This document shows, in pieces, positions 34,611 to 44,159 of a DNA stretch of 64,000 nucleotides (positions are counted from its first letter, which is position 1; each line of letters begins with the position of its first letter). Origin of the DNA: an uncultured Collinsella sp. GTDB lineage: Bacteria; Actinomycetota; Coriobacteriia; Coriobacteriales; Coriobacteriaceae. Made by a program: the position numbers and the translations under genes. The notes beneath the pieces are model-generated. The model had not been told where the DNA came from and searched no databases. It was given only the letters and a program-made list of their open reading frames with translations. Location of the stretch: positions 1 to 64,000 of the forward strand of contig CABURU010000006.1 of NCBI GenBank assembly GCA_902494085.1, given 5' to 3'.

Positions 34611-37391
34611 TTGGCGCGCGGATCTGCACAAAACGCCAAAGGCAATAAAGCCAACAACCAACCGGCATCTGCTAAGGGTGCCGGTTCCCATCTTCGTGCC
34701 AATAAGGGCCATGAGGCCGACTTCGACGATTTCGAGCCCCTGGTCGAGCCTTCGGCCAACCGCGATATCGCCGGCGTGGTCATTGCCGTTTTGGCGATTG
34801 CGTCCTTCATTGCCGTGATTTCGCCGGCGACCGCACCCGTTACGGCTGCGGTTGCCGGTTTCTACCACCTGGGCTTTGGTCTGGGCGCCTACGTGCTGCC
34901 GATCGTCATTTTGCTGTTTGCCGCCACGCTCTTTTTAGGCGAGGACTCGCCGCTCAACGTGCGCTCTGTTGCGGGCGGCACCGTGGTCTTTATCGCCGTC
35001 GTCTCTATTCTTTCGCTGATGGTGCCGGGTACGAGTGACTCGTGCGACCTTATGTTCACGCCGCTAAACCTGTCCGCCTCGGGTGGCTACATCGGTGCGT
35101 TTATTGCGAGTACGCTGCAGAATGCCCTGGGTAAGCCTATCGCGATGGTGGTCCTGTTGGGTCTGGCTGTCGTCGGCTTTGTCATCATCGGCTTTTCGGT
35201 GGGCGGCGTTTTGCGCTCTGCCCGCGACCGTGCGGCCGATTTTGCCGAGCGCCGTCGTGCCGACGTCAACGCGAGTCCGTGGGGTGACGACGAAGCCCTG
35301 TCGGTGCCCGGCGTTGCCCGTCCGCACCTGAGCATTCTTCGTCAGAATGGATCCGATATGTCCGTGACCACGGTCATGGGCAACGATGCGGACCCGGTTT
35401 TGGACGATGACGATGACGACGAGGATCCGTTTGTCGACGTGTCCGATGTCGTGGAGGCCGAGCGCGCTAAGACGACGCTGCTGCCGCGTCGTCATGCCAA
35501 GAAGGGCAAGAAGGCTCCCAAACTCAATACGAGTGAGCCCGATCCGTCTTGGTCCGAGAGCGAGATTGAGCTTACCGAGGGTGATGACGAGGACGACGAG
35601 TCCCCGCTCGAGACTGCTAAAACCACCTTGCTGCCGCGTCGTCAGGCAAAGCGCGGTCAGGTGACCGGCCAGCTTTCGATGGAGGACGATCCGGACAAGG
35701 TCGACGAGTCCGAACCGCCGTTTGCCGTGAATCCCGTCTCGGCCGCCCCTCAAATTCCTGATTTCCTCAAGCATCCCAAGGTTGCCGATGCGGCTGTCGC
35801 GGGCGCTGCCGAGGCGTCTACTTCGAGCGATGGGGGAGCGGACAATGCCTCCGCGGATAACGAGGGCGAAGAAGAGGACGGCCTTAAGCTTCCGCCGCTC
35901 GAAATCCTGCATGCAAACCCTCAGTCCGCTTCTGCCGCGTCTTCGGACAAGGAACTGGAACAGACCGCCGAGTCGTTGCAGTCCACGCTGCTTGAGTTTG
36001 GCCGTAGCGCGCGCGTCGTCGGTTGGATTGCCGGCCCCACGGTGACGACCTTTAAGCTGCAGCCTGGCGAGGGCGAGCGCGTGAGCAAGATTTCGAGCCT
36101 TGAGGACGATATCGCGCTGTCGCTTGCTGCTCAGTCCGTGCGTATCTTTGCGCCGATTCCCGGCACCTCACTCGTGGGTATCGAGATTCCCAATCGCAAG
36201 CGTCAGAACGTCAACTTGGGCGACGTACTGCCCTATGTTAAGGGCGGTCCGCTTGAGCTTGCCATCGGCCGCGATGCCGAGGGCACGCCGGTCGTCGCCG
36301 ACCTCGCCAAGATGCCCCACCTGCTGATCGCCGGTACTACGGGTTCCGGTAAGTCGGTCATGATCAACTCCATCATCACGACCCTGCTCATGCGCGCCCT
36401 TCCCGAGGACGTTCGTCTGATCATGGTCGACCCCAAGCGCGTCGAGCTCGCAGGCTATAACGGCCTGCCGCATCTTTACGTGCCCGTAGTGACCGAGCCC
36501 AAGCAGGCCGCGAGTGCCTTGCAGTGGGCGGTGTCCGAGATGGAGCGTCGCCTGAAGGTCTTCGAACGCCTGAACGTGCGCAAGATCTCGACCTATAACG
36601 AAAAGCAGGCCGCCGGCGAGTTTGATCATTACGATAACCCGCCGCAAAAGATGCCCTACCTGGTCATCATCATCGACGAGCTTTCGGACCTGATGATGGT
36701 TGCCGGCAAGGACGTCGAGGCGTCGATTGTGCGTATCGCCCAGCTGGGCCGTGCCGCCGGTATCCACCTTATCGTGGCGACTCAGCGTCCGAGCTCTAAC
36801 GTGGTGACGGGTCTCATCAAGGCAAACATTACTAACCGTATCGCCTTCAACGTCGCAACGGGCATCGACTCCCGCGTCATCATCGACCAGATGGGTGCCG
36901 AAAAGCTCACCGGCTTGGGTGACATGCTGTTCTCAAAGGTCGACTGGGGCAAGCCCCGCCGTATCCAGGGCTGCTTTGTTTCGGATGACGAGATCAACGA
37001 GATTGTCGAGTTCGTCAAGTCGCAAAGCGAGCCCGACTACCATGAGGAAATCCTGTCGGCTGTGGCACCTGCCTCCATGTCCATGGCAGGTGGCGGCGGC
37101 ATCGTGCGCACCGGCGTTGCCGAGCCTCAGGATGACGATCCGCTTATCTGGGAAGCCGCTCATATTGTGGTGGAATCGCAGCTGGGCTCCACATCTGGCC
37201 TGCAGCGCCGCCTGAAGGTTGGCTATGCGCGCGCCGGGCGTATTATGGACATGCTGGAAGAAAAGGGTGTCGTCGGACCGCCCGACGGTTCCAAGCCGCG
37301 CGAGGTCCTGCTGGATGAAGAAGGCCTTGCCGCGCTGGAATCCGTCGACGCCGAGATGGCACGTGAAGATCGTGAGTTTGGAGGATTCTGA
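34611..37391 (+). CDS. ftsK: FtsK/SpoIIIE DNA translocase
   Basis: A 926-residue membrane-anchored dsDNA pump that clears chromosome termini from the closing septum. Membrane segments lie between about 54 and 200, followed by an acidic linker, the motor with Walker A GTTGSGKS (575-582) and Walker B VIIIDELSDL, and a C-terminal gamma winged helix (GLQRRLKVGYARAGRIMD). The start is TTG at 34611 after GGAGG. The linker carries a duplicated AKTTLLPRRxAKxG motif at 286-299 and 336-349. It overlaps the next gene by one base. Confidence 0.95.
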   Translation: MARGSAQNAKGNKANNQPASAKGAGSHLRANKGHEADFDDFEPLVEPSANRDIAGVVIAVLAIASFIAVISPATAPVTAAVAGFYHLGFGLGAYVLPIVILLFAATLFLGEDSPLNVRSVAGGTVVFIAVVSILSLMVPGTSDSCDLMFTPLNLSASGGYIGAFIASTLQNALGKPIAMVVLLGLAVVGFVIIGFSVGGVLRSARDRAADFAERRRADVNASPWGDDEALSVPGVARPHLSILRQNGSDMSVTTVMGNDADPVLDDDDDDEDPFVDVSDVVEAERAKTTLLPRRHAKKGKKAPKLNTSEPDPSWSESEIELTEGDDEDDESPLETAKTTLLPRRQAKRGQVTGQLSMEDDPDKVDESEPPFAVNPVSAAPQIPDFLKHPKVADAAVAGAAEASTSSDGGADNASADNEGEEEDGLKLPPLEILHANPQSASAASSDKELEQTAESLQSTLLEFGRSARVVGWIAGPTVTTFKLQPGEGERVSKISSLEDDIALSLAAQSVRIFAPIPGTSLVGIEIPNRKRQNVNLGDVLPYVKGGPLELAIGRDAEGTPVVADLAKMPHLLIAGTTGSGKSVMINSIITTLLMRALPEDVRLIMVDPKRVELAGYNGLPHLYVPVVTEPKQAASALQWAVSEMERRLKVFERLNVRKISTYNEKQAAGEFDHYDNPPQKMPYLVIIIDELSDLMMVAGKDVEASIVRIAQLGRAAGIHLIVATQRPSSNVVTGLIKANITNRIAFNVATGIDSRVIIDQMGAEKLTGLGDMLFSKVDWGKPRRIQGCFVSDDEINEIVEFVKSQSEPDYHEEILSAVAPASMSMAGGGGIVRTGVAEPQDDDPLIWEAAHIVVESQLGSTSGLQRRLKVGYARAGRIMDMLEEKGVVGPPDGSKPREVLLDEEGLAALESVDAEMAREDREFGGF

Positions 37392-38896
37392 TGGCTGCAC
37401 GCTTTGGTGACATGCTGCTCGAGCAGCGTCGCCGAATGGGCCTTTCCATTCAGCAGGTCGCCAACACCATCAAAATCAGGCCGCAGATCATCGAGTTTTT
37501 CGAGAATGGCAATTTTGCATCGATGCCTCCGCGCGGCTATGCGCAGGGCATGATTTCGAGCTATGCGCGCTTTTTGGGCCTCAATCCGCGGGAGGTCGTC
37601 AACGCTTATTTTGACGATCTGATGGCGTATGAGCGCGAGACGTCGCAGCAGGGTGGTCGTTTTCAGGACGCCGCCGGCTACGTCAATTCGCGTTCCTCGG
37701 TTGACAACGGCCGCTTCCTGATGGTTCAGGGCGGGCGTTCGACGCGTTATGGCCAGCGCCCTCAGCAGGCTGGTTATGTTACCGAGACGGGCTCGAGCGA
37801 GGAGATTCGTTCCCAGCGCGATCGTTTTCGCAGCACGCCGGCGCCCGAGGAGCGCGCACTCCCCGCTGCCCGCGGTGTCGCACGTGACCCTCGTGCGGGC
37901 TATGGCGATGGTGGTTATTCCGATCGCGGGTACCGTGGCGTTTCTTCCGGTCGTCCGCGCGGCGGCTATGCAGATGCCGATACTACACAGGTGACGCCTC
38001 GCCTTCGATCTCAGTCGCAGACCTTTAGCCAGCGCTCCTCAGCGCCTCGTTCGGGCCAGCGCAACTACCAGGGTCGCGGCGAGCTCGCCCCCCGCTCGGG
38101 CCAGCGAAATATGCAGCGTCAGGGTAGTTATCGCGGTCGTTCTGACAATAACCGCGGTCGTATGCCCCAAGGCACTGGTCGCGGTGGTTCCAATCGTGGA
38201 CGCGGCGGTGGGCGTGCTCCCCAGAACAACGGTCTCGATCCTCGTATCGTTTACGCCGGCATCGGTGCCGTGGCGCTTCTGTTGATCGTGCTCATCGTGG
38301 TGCTCCTGCGCGGCTGCGGCTCCTCGGCGCCCGAGTCGACGCCCGAGACGCCCGTTGCCACCAAGACAACGACTAAGAAGTCTTCCAAGAAGACCGAATC
38401 CGTCGATGAGGATGCCGATGAGACGGCGGACGAGTCGACCGATTCGGACGCCGCCAAGACGACGGCCAAGAAGGAGGAGAACGAGGTCACAAAGGTCAAG
38501 ATCTCCGTTGCCAAGGGCAAGACTGCTTGGATTGAGGTCAAGGTTGATGGCAAGTCGGTCTATGGCGCCCAGGCCACCGGCCCCTTTGAGCAGGAGTACA
38601 CGCCCGAGTCCTCGATCGAGATCACCACGTCCAAGCCTTCGGATGTCACCGTTACCAAGAACGGCGAAAAGGTCCGCTACGACACTAAGACATCGGGCGT
38701 GGCGCGCGTGACGATCACCGTTCCCAAGAAGGAGACGACCGAGTCCAAGGACGGCGAGAGCTCCGACGGCACCGATGGCACCGAAAGTACCGACGGAACC
38801 GATGGAACCGACGCTCAGTCCACGGACGGCACCGATACCGCCACCGACGGGCAGACTACGCCCTATTCAGACGACTATTCGTACGACAGCTACTAA
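37391..38896 (+). CDS. RodZ-like membrane protein with N-terminal helix-turn-helix
   Basis: A 501-residue protein. Residues 1-75 are a RodZ-type HTH (LLEQRRRMGLSIQQVANTIKI), followed by a long disordered Arg/Gly/Gln-rich region (about 85-280) with a repeated APRSGQRN. A single membrane helix lies at about 287-306, and an extracytoplasmic region contains a DUF4115-like beta domain between low-complexity Thr/Ser/Asp stretches. RodZ links MreB to the membrane in rods; whether this does so here is unknown. It starts inside the ftsK stop (TGATG). Confidence 0.82.
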   Translation: MAARFGDMLLEQRRRMGLSIQQVANTIKIRPQIIEFFENGNFASMPPRGYAQGMISSYARFLGLNPREVVNAYFDDLMAYERETSQQGGRFQDAAGYVNSRSSVDNGRFLMVQGGRSTRYGQRPQQAGYVTETGSSEEIRSQRDRFRSTPAPEERALPAARGVARDPRAGYGDGGYSDRGYRGVSSGRPRGGYADADTTQVTPRLRSQSQTFSQRSSAPRSGQRNYQGRGELAPRSGQRNMQRQGSYRGRSDNNRGRMPQGTGRGGSNRGRGGGRAPQNNGLDPRIVYAGIGAVALLLIVLIVVLLRGCGSSAPESTPETPVATKTTTKKSSKKTESVDEDADETADESTDSDAAKTTAKKEENEVTKVKISVAKGKTAWIEVKVDGKSVYGAQATGPFEQEYTPESSIEITTSKPSDVTVTKNGEKVRYDTKTSGVARVTITVPKKETTESKDGESSDGTDGTESTDGTDGTDAQSTDGTDTATDGQTTPYSDDYSYDSY

Positions 38897-38922
38897 GCCG
38901 CTCGTAAGCGAAAGGATTAACC

Positions 38923-39420
38923 ATGGCTAAAGATTCCAGCTTCGACGTCGTGTCCGAGGTCAATATGCAGGAGGTCGACAATGCCTTCCAGCAGACCACG
39001 CGCGAGATTTCCCAGCGCTATGACCTGAAGGACTCCGGCGCCACGATCGAGCTTTCGAAGGGCGACAAGCTCTTTACGATCAACGCCCCGGCCGACTTTG
39101 TCTCCAAGCAGATCGTCGATGTCCTGAGCTCCAAGCTCATCAAGCGCGGCATCGATCTTAAGGCCGTGTCCTGGGATGCGCCTCAGGCTGCATCGGGCGG
39201 TACCGTGCGCGTGCTCGGTCACATCGTCGAGGGTATCGACCAGACGACTGCCAAGAAGATTAATAAGGACATCAAGGATCAGAAGCTCAAGGTCAAGGTG
39301 ACGATTGAGGCCGACAAACTGCGTGTTTCCTCTGCTTCCAAGGATGCGCTGCAGACCGTGATCCAGTTCCTGCGCGACCAGGACTACGGTCAGCCGCTGC
39401 AGTTCACCAATTACCGCTAA
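38923..39420 (+). CDS. yajQ: YajQ family nucleotide-binding protein
   Basis: A 165-residue YajQ/DUF520 protein with the conserved opening DSSFDVVSEVNMQEVDNAF and the ending QFTNYR. Family members bind nucleic acids or nucleotides, and some bind cyclic di-GMP and act as co-regulators; no partner is visible here. The ATG at 38923 follows GAAAGGA. Confidence 0.93.
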   Translation: MAKDSSFDVVSEVNMQEVDNAFQQTTREISQRYDLKDSGATIELSKGDKLFTINAPADFVSKQIVDVLSSKLIKRGIDLKAVSWDAPQAASGGTVRVLGHIVEGIDQTTAKKINKDIKDQKLKVKVTIEADKLRVSSASKDALQTVIQFLRDQDYGQPLQFTNYR

Positions 39421-39446
39421 TTCATTCGAAAGGACTGCTCTCCAAC

Positions 39447-40796
39447 ATGGATACTCCGTTGGGCTCCGTACTCTATATCACCCTCGGGTGCGCCAAGAAC
39501 GAGGTCGATACCGACCGTATGCGTTCGCTGCTGACCGCTGCGGGCTACGAGGAGGCATTCGATCCGCAGGATGCCGATATCGCCATCGTTAATACGTGCT
39601 CGTTCCTTGCCTCTGCAACGTCCGAGAGCATCGAGACCACGCTCGAGCTTGCCAACGAGGTGCAGGACGGCGTTCGTTCTTGCCCGATCGTCATGTGCGG
39701 CTGCGTGCCGTCACGCTACGGCGACGACTTGCCTGACGAGCTGCCCGAGGTCGCGGCCTTTGTGAAGGCCGACGAGGAAGACGGCATCGTGGCGGTCATC
39801 GATGACGTGCTGGGTGTCGAGCGCGAGATTGCCGCCTATATTCCGCAGGTCAAGCGCACCGTCGAGGGCGCTGTCGCCTACGTCAAGATCTCCGATGGCT
39901 GTAACCGCTTCTGTAGCTTCTGCATGATCCCGTATATCCGCGGTCGTTATCACTCGCGCAATGCCGAGAGCATTATCTCCGAGGTGCGCGACCTGGTCGC
40001 CGGTGGCGTGCGCGAGATCGTCCTGATCGGTCAGGACACCGGCATCTGGGGTACCGACTTTGCCGACGAGGACCTCGCCGAGGGCGCGCCGCGCAATCTG
40101 GCGCAGCTGCTGCGGGCCGTTGCTGAGGCGGTGCGTCCTCATAACGTGTGGGTCCGCGTACTTTACCTGCAACCCGAGGGCATGACTGACGAGCTTATCG
40201 AGACCATTCGCGATACGCCTGAGGTGCTGCCCTATATCGATATCCCCGTGCAGCACTGCGACGCGCGCATCCTCAAGGCTATGCGCCGTTCCGGTTCGCG
40301 CCAAGAGCTCGAGGACCTGTTCCGCGATCTGCGTGAGCGTATCCCCGGCATCGTGATCCGTTCCACGGCCATGGTCGGCTTCCCGACCGAGACCGACGAC
40401 GAGTTCCGCGACCTTATCGACTTTATGGACATCGTCGGCTTCGACTACACGAGTGTCTTTGCCTATTCGCGTGAGGAGGGCAGCCTGGCCGCCAAGATGG
40501 AGGGTCAGGTCGATGAGGAGGTCAAGCTCGAGCGCGCCCAGGAGGCCATGGACCTGGCCGAGTCGCTCGGCTTTGCCGCGACTGCCGCGCACGTGGGTGA
40601 GCGCGCCCAGGTGATCGTCGACGGTATCGAGGAGACCGAGGACGGTGCCGAACTCATCGGACATGCCTGGTTCCAGGCGCCCGATTCCGATGGTGCGGTG
40701 CATCTGGATGCCAGCGAGGCGTCCGTGGGCGATATTCTGACGGTCGAGTTTACCGATAGCTTCTGCTACGAGCTTATCGGTCATGTTGTGGAGTAG
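39447..40796 (+). CDS. rimO: Ribosomal protein uS12 methylthiotransferase RimO
   Basis: A 449-residue radical SAM enzyme that methylthiolates an aspartate of S12. The N-terminal cluster cysteines are in TLGCAKNEVD, NTCSFL and CGCVPSRY; the SAM motif is CNRFCSFC followed by MIPYIRGRYHSR; a TRAM domain ends the protein. The CAKNxVD signature separates RimO from MiaB and MtaB. Ten bases separate it from pgsA, as in many Gram-positives. Confidence 0.94.
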   Translation: MDTPLGSVLYITLGCAKNEVDTDRMRSLLTAAGYEEAFDPQDADIAIVNTCSFLASATSESIETTLELANEVQDGVRSCPIVMCGCVPSRYGDDLPDELPEVAAFVKADEEDGIVAVIDDVLGVEREIAAYIPQVKRTVEGAVAYVKISDGCNRFCSFCMIPYIRGRYHSRNAESIISEVRDLVAGGVREIVLIGQDTGIWGTDFADEDLAEGAPRNLAQLLRAVAEAVRPHNVWVRVLYLQPEGMTDELIETIRDTPEVLPYIDIPVQHCDARILKAMRRSGSRQELEDLFRDLRERIPGIVIRSTAMVGFPTETDDEFRDLIDFMDIVGFDYTSVFAYSREEGSLAAKMEGQVDEEVKLERAQEAMDLAESLGFAATAAHVGERAQVIVDGIEETEDGAELIGHAWFQAPDSDGAVHLDASEASVGDILTVEFTDSFCYELIGHVVE

Positions 40797-40805
40797 GAGA
40801 GCGTC

Positions 40806-41444
40806 GTGGCTAACGAGAGCAATAAGGAACTGACGAGTGTTTGGACGCCCGCCAACATCGTGACGTGCGTGCGCATCGTCTTTATTCCGGTGTTCATGAT
40901 CGTGTCGGCGCTGTCTCGCGTAGGCGTTACCGGTACGGATTTGAGCACCTTCGACGGCCCGCTCGCCGCCGCCGCCTTTATTCTGTACGTCATCCTGTCG
41001 TGCACAGATAAGGTTGATGGCTACCTGGCTCGTTCACGCAACGAGATCACCGACTTCGGTAAGTTCTTGGATCCCATCGCCGATAAGTTGCTCGTGTTCT
41101 CGGCGCTGCTGCTGTTCTTGGATTTTGGTACCGTAACCGTGTGGTCGGTGTTCATCATCCTGTTCCGCGAGCTGCTGGTGAGCGCCCTGCGCATGGTCGC
41201 GAGTGCGGCCGGTGTGGTCGTTGCGGCCGATAAGCTCGGCAAGTACAAGACGGCGACTACGATGGTTTCCATCTGCGGCTATCTGTGCGTCTTTGCGTTG
41301 TCTGGCCTTAACCTGGCCCCGGTGGCGCTGACACTCGGTATCTATGGCGTCTCACGCTTCCTGTATGCCGTGGCCGTTATCCTGACCGTTATCTCGGGCG
41401 CTCAATACTTCTGGAACTGCCGCAAGATTGTCTTTTCGGTCTAG
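40806..41444 (+). CDS. pgsA: CDP-diacylglycerol-glycerol-3-phosphate phosphatidyltransferase
   Basis: A 212-residue integral membrane enzyme making phosphatidylglycerol phosphate. The CDP-alcohol phosphotransferase motif (DG-x2-AR-x8-G-x3-D-x3-D) is complete in DGYLARSRNEITDFGKFLDP followed by IADK. It begins with GTG after GGAGAG. The rimO-pgsA-cinA-recA context marks it as the canonical PgsA; a second family member lies at 61680-62384. Confidence 0.93.
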   Translation: MANESNKELTSVWTPANIVTCVRIVFIPVFMIVSALSRVGVTGTDLSTFDGPLAAAAFILYVILSCTDKVDGYLARSRNEITDFGKFLDPIADKLLVFSALLLFLDFGTVTVWSVFIILFRELLVSALRMVASAAGVVVAADKLGKYKTATTMVSICGYLCVFALSGLNLAPVALTLGIYGVSRFLYAVAVILTVISGAQYFWNCRKIVFSV

Positions 41445-41456
41445 GTCCTGGTAGGC

Positions 41457-41987
41457 ATGACGGAATCATTTGAGCAGATTGCCGCGCACAATGAAGAGCT
41501 TGCACGCGATATTGTCGAGCGTGCAAGCGTTCGTGGCGTGACGGTTTCGACGGCTGAATCTCTGACAGCGGGTATGATCGCCTCGACGATCGCCGATATC
41601 CCCGGTGCCTCGGCGGTGCTGCGCGGTGGTGCGGTGACGTACTGCGACGAGATTAAGCATCGCGTGCTCGGCGTTGAGCAAGAGACGCTCGATCGCTATA
41701 CCGCGGTGTCGTACCAGACGGCGCGCGAGATGGCTGCCGGTTCGCTGGAGCTGTATCAGAGCGATATTGCCGTGAGCGCGACGGGCTATGCCGGCCCCGG
41801 TGGAGGCACCGAAGACGACCCGGCTGGCACTTTTTATATTGGTTGGGCGTATCGCTCGGCCGATGGGGGAGTGCCGGTCGTGGACTCCATTCGTTGTCAC
41901 TATGAGGGCGATCGTTCGTGTGTTCGTGCCCATGCGGTCGCGGAGGCACTGGGTCGCATTGTCTGCGTGCTCAATTCTATGGAATAG
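41457..41987 (+). CDS. CinA C-terminal-type nicotinamide-nucleotide amidase
   Basis: A 176-residue protein matching only the C-terminal domain of CinA (PncC), which deamidates NMN to NaMN in pyridine-nucleotide salvage. Conserved TAESLTAGMIASTIADIPG and SATGYAGPGGGTEDDPAGT stretches are present. The N-terminal MoCF domain of full CinA is absent. It lies directly upstream of recA, as cinA often does, but a terminator and SOS promoter separate them. Confidence 0.9.
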   Translation: MTESFEQIAAHNEELARDIVERASVRGVTVSTAESLTAGMIASTIADIPGASAVLRGGAVTYCDEIKHRVLGVEQETLDRYTAVSYQTAREMAAGSLELYQSDIAVSATGYAGPGGGTEDDPAGTFYIGWAYRSADGGVPVVDSIRCHYEGDRSCVRAHAVAEALGRIVCVLNSME

Positions 41988-41994
41988 ACGTGTT

Positions 41995-42020
41995 TTAAGG
42001 GGCCTCCGGGCCCCTTAATT
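41995..42020 (+). terminator. Hairpin after the cinA-type gene
   Basis: TTAAGGGGCC and GGCCCCTTAA form a compact stem, with only a weak T tail (TTAATTG). It is a probable terminator separating the upstream operon from recA. Confidence 0.65.
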
Positions 42021-42185
42021 GTGGAGATAGGGACCTCTGGCGAATCTGCTCTTTGTGCAGGTAGCTGGCGTAATCTTGCTCGTCATGCCTTGCTTGGCTC
42101 GCCTGCGGTCAAGTTTTTGGTCAGTGTTTGGATGGCTTTTGGTTGGGTTTTGGAAAGGTTGGCTGCATATGATTTATCTGAACGG

Positions 42186-42214
42186 TTGACCACGAACAGC
42201 CGTTCGTTTATTAT
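42186..42214 (+). promoter_or_regulatory. recA promoter with SOS box
   Basis: TTGACC (42186-42191) and TATTAT (42209-42214) are 17 bases apart. The spacer contains CGAACAGCCGTTCG (42193-42206), a perfect GAAC-N4-GTTC site of the Gram-positive/actinobacterial LexA type. The LexA encoded at 51735 would block RNA polymerase here. From 42021 to 42185 I see no other feature. Confidence 0.88.
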
Positions 42215-42244
42215 CGATGCAGGTTGTTAAGAGGAGGGCTATTC

Positions 42245-43393
42245 ATGGCCAAGAATTCAGGTCCCGTACGTACCGTTCATGCTCGCACGACGGGTAAAGA
42301 GCGCGATGAGATGATCGCTACCACCAAGGCCGAGATTGAGAAGAAATTCGGCCAGGGTTCCATCATGAGGTACGGCGACGGTGGTCCCGAGCTCGAGGTC
42401 GAGGCCATTCCCACGGGCGCCCTGGCCCTCGATGCCGCTCTCGGCATCGGCGGCGTGCCGCGTGGCCGTATCGTCGAGATTTACGGTCCCGAGTCCTCCG
42501 GTAAGACAACGCTTTCGCTCGAGATTTTGGCAGAGGCCCAGGCTATGGGCGGCGTCGTGGCATTTATTGATGCCGAGCACGCGCTCGATCCCACGTATGC
42601 CGCGCGTATCGGCGTGGACATCGATGAGGTCCTCATTTCCCAGCCCGATACGGGCGAGCAGGCGCTCGAGATCGTCGACATGCTCGTGCGCTCTGGCGCC
42701 ATCGACGCCATTGTCGTCGACTCTGTCGCCGCTTTGACTCCGCGTGCCGAGATCGAGGGCGAGATCGGCGACACTACGGTCGGCCTTCAAGCCCGTCTGA
42801 TGAGCCAGGCGCTCCGTAAGCTCGCAGGCTCGCTCGCCAAATCTAAAACGACCTGCATCTTCATTAACCAGCTGCGCGAGAAGATCGGCGTCATGTTCGG
42901 CAACCCCGAGACTACGACGGGCGGCCGCGCCCTCAAGTTCTTCTCGTCGGTGCGCATCGATATTCGCCGCATCGACAGCATCAAGCTCAAGGACGAGGTC
43001 ATCGGCAATCGTGTGCGCGCCAAGGTCGTTAAGAACAAGGTGGCCGCTCCGTTCCGCTCGGCCGAGTTCGACATCATGTACGGCACGGGCATCTCTAAGG
43101 AGGGCTCGATTCTTGATATGGCCGTCGAGTGCGGTATCTGCAAAAAGATGGGCTCTTGGTTTGCTTACGGCGAGGACAAGCTCGGTAATGGTCGCGAGGC
43201 AGCTAAGGCCTTCCTGCGCGAACACCCAGATTGTGCTGACGAGATCGAGCATAAGGTTCGCCTCGCCTGCGGCCTTGAATTCGATGACGATGCTCCGTCC
43301 GAGGTCGAGCTGACCGATCAGCCCGAAACCGAGGAGTTCGATGAGCTTTACGCCATCGATGGCTCTGCGATGCTCGATGACGACGACGAGTAG
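42245..43393 (+). CDS. recA: Recombinase RecA
   Basis: A 382-residue strand-exchange protein and co-protease for LexA cleavage. Walker A GPESSGKTT and the conserved FINQLREKIGVMFGNPETTTGG (L2 region) are intact, and the C-terminus is acidic. The ATG at 42245 follows GAGGAGG; the earlier in-frame ATG at 42224 precedes this site. Regulated by the SOS box upstream, and followed by recX. Confidence 0.97.
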   Translation: MAKNSGPVRTVHARTTGKERDEMIATTKAEIEKKFGQGSIMRYGDGGPELEVEAIPTGALALDAALGIGGVPRGRIVEIYGPESSGKTTLSLEILAEAQAMGGVVAFIDAEHALDPTYAARIGVDIDEVLISQPDTGEQALEIVDMLVRSGAIDAIVVDSVAALTPRAEIEGEIGDTTVGLQARLMSQALRKLAGSLAKSKTTCIFINQLREKIGVMFGNPETTTGGRALKFFSSVRIDIRRIDSIKLKDEVIGNRVRAKVVKNKVAAPFRSAEFDIMYGTGISKEGSILDMAVECGICKKMGSWFAYGEDKLGNGREAAKAFLREHPDCADEIEHKVRLACGLEFDDDAPSEVELTDQPETEEFDELYAIDGSAMLDDDDE

Positions 43394-43404
43394 CGGATGC
43401 CCTC

Positions 43405-44097
43405 ATGTCGTATACGGTGACCGAGGCCACGGTCGTCTTTCCCGATAAGAAGGCGGCCTCCTCGTTCTCGAGTGGGTATGCATCAAAAAAGCCTTGCGCA
43501 CATATCGACTGTGAACTCGAGGGCGGTTTTGAACGATCCATTTGGATTCCTGTTCGTGTCGCGCGCCTGTTTCTTAAAAATCGCCCCGAACTTCCCTGCG
43601 ATTGGGATGAGTTTCGCGAGGCGGTGCAGCTCATTGAGCGTAAATGCGCGCTTACCATGGTGACTGAGATGCTGTCGCGCCGCGATCATGCCACCGGTGA
43701 GGTCCGTGATAAGTTGTCTCGCTATGGTTTTCGCGCGGACGCGATTGAATTCGCCGTTGAGCGTGCCACTGAGTATCGTTTTTTAGATGAGAACCGCTTT
43801 TGTTCGTACTTTATCGAGGAACGCAAACGACGCGGCTGGGGACAGCGCAAGATTGAGACCGAGCTCAAGCGCCGCCATGTCGTACTCGATGATATCCCCG
43901 GCTATCCCGAGGATTATTTTGCCGTTGAGGACGACTTGGCTCGCGCGTCGGCTTTACTCGCGAAGCGTCGCGTTCCCGAGACACGTGGATTCGAAAAACT
44001 CGTCCGGTTTTTGATGGGTAAGGGCTTTTCGTACCACATCGCCGCCGATGCCGTTAAGGCGCGTCTCGATGCCGAACGTGAGGAATGTGCAGTTTAG
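43405..44097 (+). CDS. recX: RecX-like regulatory protein
   Basis: A 230-residue protein with RecX three-helix repeats in the C-terminal two thirds (ALTMVTEMLSRRDHATGEV; FLDENRFCSYFIEERKRRGWG; LVRFLMGKGFSYHIAADAV). The first 70 residues are an N-terminal extension not typical of short RecX. RecX proteins cap RecA filaments. Position 12 bases after recA supports the call. Confidence 0.85.
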   Translation: MSYTVTEATVVFPDKKAASSFSSGYASKKPCAHIDCELEGGFERSIWIPVRVARLFLKNRPELPCDWDEFREAVQLIERKCALTMVTEMLSRRDHATGEVRDKLSRYGFRADAIEFAVERATEYRFLDENRFCSYFIEERKRRGWGQRKIETELKRRHVVLDDIPGYPEDYFAVEDDLARASALLAKRRVPETRGFEKLVRFLMGKGFSYHIAADAVKARLDAEREECAV

Positions 44098-44159
44098 ACA
44101 CATGTGTTTTGCGCACCTGCCGTTCACCGCCTTTTAGCCGCCGTGCTGGGTCCATTTAT

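Noticed and set aside
42021..42230. 69-codon plus-strand frame between the cinA-type gene and recA
   Set aside because: It runs through the SOS box and recA promoter, and lacks a ribosome site and similarity.
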